Below are positions 62,905 through 64,000 of a DNA stretch of 64,000 bases, piece by piece. The first letter of the stretch is position 1. Every line of letters starts with the position of its first letter. The DNA is from CAIWHR01 sp963823215 (GTDB taxonomy: Bacteria > Pseudomonadota > Gammaproteobacteria > Burkholderiales > Casimicrobiaceae). Position numbers and translations under genes: made by a program. The stretch spans positions 124,001-188,000 of the forward strand of contig CAWGKT010000012.1 of NCBI GenBank assembly GCA_963823215.1, given 5' to 3'. The notes beneath the pieces were generated by a model, which was not told where the DNA came from, did not search any database, and saw only the letters and a list, made by a program, of their open reading frames with translations.

Positions 62905-64000
62905 ATGACTCCCGACATGAACGCCCCCACTTCCCAGCTCGCGAACGCGATCCGCGCGCTTGCGATGGACGCCGTAGAAACGGCCAAATCCGGCCATCCC
63001 GGCATGCCGATGGGCATGGCGGAAATCGCGGTTGCGCTCTGGACCCGTCATCTCGCGCACAATCCGGCGAACGCGAAGTGGGCCAATCGCGATCGCTTTG
63101 TCATCTCGAACGGGCACGGGTCGATGCTGCTCTACGCGCTCCTGCATCTGACCGGCTACGACCTGCCGATGGAAGAATTGAAGCGCTTTCGGCAGCTGCA
63201 TTCGAAAACGCCCGGGCATCCCGAGTTCGGTCCGACGCCCGGTGTCGAAACGACGACTGGCCCGCTTGGCCAGGGTTTGAGCAACGCCGTCGGCATGGCG
63301 CTCGCCGAAAAGCTGCTCGCCGCGGAGTTCAACCGGCCCGGCCATGCGATCGTCGATCACCGCACCTACGCGTTCGTCGGCGACGGCTGCCTGATGGAAG
63401 GGATTTCGCACGAAGCCTGCTCGCTCGCCGGCACGTGGGGCCTGGGCAAGCTGATGGTGCTCTACGACGACAACGGCATCTCGATCGACGGCGAAACCAA
63501 GGGCTGGTTCACCGACGACACGCCCGGGCGCTTCGAGGCCTACGGCTGGAACGTGATTCGCGCTGTCGACGGGCACGATGCCGAGGCGGTCGACCGCGCG
63601 ATAGTCGAGGGACATCGCGTCACCGATCGTCCCACGATCGTCTGCTGCAAGACGGTGATCGGCAAGGGCGCACCGAACAAGGCCGGCACCGCGGAGGCGC
63701 ACGGTGCGGCGCTCGGCGAGAAGGAAGTCGCGCTGGCGCGCGCCGAGCTCGGCTGGACGCACGGGCCGTTCGTGATTCCCGACGCGGTCTACGCGACGTG
63801 GAATGCCCGCGGGCGTGGCGCTTCGGCCGAGGACGAATGGGCGCAGCGCTTCGCGCACTATCGCGCGGCCCATCCCGGCCCCGCCGCCGAATTCACGCGC
63901 CGGATGCACGGAGAGCTCCCCGCGACGTGGGGGGAGACTGCGAGCGCGTTCGTGCGCGCGCAGGATGCGAAGGGCGAGACCGTGGCCACCCGCAAGGCCT
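62905..64000 (+). CDS. tkt: Transketolase, N-terminal part
   Basis: 365 codons, cut by the right edge. The thiamine-diphosphate-binding half is seen: MDAVETAKSGHPGMPMGMAE, NGHGSMLLY, TGPLGQGLSNAVGMA and the GDG..N motif GDGCLMEGISHEA...YDDNGISIDG. It moves two-carbon units in the pentose phosphate and Calvin cycles. The ATG at 62905 has no strong ribosome site; another ATG lies four codons later. Codon use matches its neighbours. Confidence 0.94.
   Translation, partial: MTPDMNAPTSQLANAIRALAMDAVETAKSGHPGMPMGMAEIAVALWTRHLAHNPANAKWANRDRFVISNGHGSMLLYALLHLTGYDLPMEELKRFRQLHSKTPGHPEFGPTPGVETTTGPLGQGLSNAVGMALAEKLLAAEFNRPGHAIVDHRTYAFVGDGCLMEGISHEACSLAGTWGLGKLMVLYDDNGISIDGETKGWFTDDTPGRFEAYGWNVIRAVDGHDAEAVDRAIVEGHRVTDRPTIVCCKTVIGKGAPNKAGTAEAHGAALGEKEVALARAELGWTHGPFVIPDAVYATWNARGRGASAEDEWAQRFAHYRAAHPGPAAEFTRRMHGELPATWGETASAFVRAQDAKGETVATRKA

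Noticed and set aside
62627..62908. Short + strand open frame of 93 codons before tkt
   Set aside because: It spans the tkt promoter and lacks a ribosome site or protein-like pattern.
1..64000. CRISPR array, insertion sequence or prophage
   Set aside because: No regular spaced repeats, transposase or phage genes were seen on either strand.

Overview
The window is high-GC DNA from a bacterial chromosome. Gene content and order point to a betaproteobacterium: rplM-rpsI-argC, erpA, anmK-M23 peptidase-tyrS, lysS-prfB, algZ/algR beside argH, nudC and speDE. It carries lithotrophic sulfur-oxidation genes (soxYZAX, a Tat-exported thioredoxin, soxB) and an anaerobic pyruvate/ferredoxin cluster, so a facultatively anaerobic sulfur oxidiser is likely. 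I cannot name a genus. I see no insertion sequence, prophage or CRISPR array.

Layout. 1-6.1 kb: an exporter fragment, cardiolipin synthase with its EEP-family partner, an acyl-CoA ligase beside a FeeM-like N-acyl amino acid synthase, and a DUF2628/pilin-like membrane protein. 6.2-14.5 kb: an FNR/Anr-like box, then fused NfnAB transhydrogenase, rubrerythrin, pyruvate:ferredoxin oxidoreductase, a dihydroorotate-dehydrogenase-like protein and a 2x[4Fe-4S] ferredoxin. These look like one oxygen-sensitive electron-transfer operon. 14.7-21.5 kb: an isochorismatase-fold hydrolase, and a two-component system divergent from a mosaic seven-haem cytochrome with a direct-repeat operator between them. Then come a BON lipoprotein, a K+ channel-like protein and a DUF2127 protein. 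21.7-24.6 kb: tRNA-Pro, tRNA-Arg and tRNA-His, then a copper ATPase and chaperone. 24.7-32.7 kb: ltaE, lysS, a HAD phosphatase, prfB with its recoding site, nudC, a REP-like element, a TPR protein, two cyclophilins and lpxH.

32.7-43.9 kb: a methionine-pathway sulfhydrylase behind a promoter, SAM-II riboswitch and terminator, then rep, apaH, an acyltransferase, a PfkB kinase, algR/algZ, argH, a beta-hydroxyacid dehydrogenase and an OsmC protein. 43.9-54.4 kb: a possible small RNA, rplM-rpsI, argC, a coiled-coil membrane protein, a bactofilin, erpA, guaC, DUF456, a DapA-family lyase, anmK, an M23 peptidase and tyrS. 54.4-60 kb: the sox operon, without soxCD inside the window, behind a palindromic promoter region. 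60-64 kb: an exported intradiol dioxygenase, a small unknown protein, a Burkholderiales-type intergenic repeat, speE/speD and the start of tkt.

A caution on quality. At least nineteen reading-frame breaks are each repaired by removing one base (two at one place). Fourteen or fifteen of them lie between 6.97 and 12.84 kb, the rest at about 15.75, 22.74, 22.80 and 32.22 kb. I read these as insertion errors in the assembly, not pseudogenes. The genes concerned are annotated at full extent with the breaks noted. The prfB frameshift is different: it is the genuine programmed +1 site.
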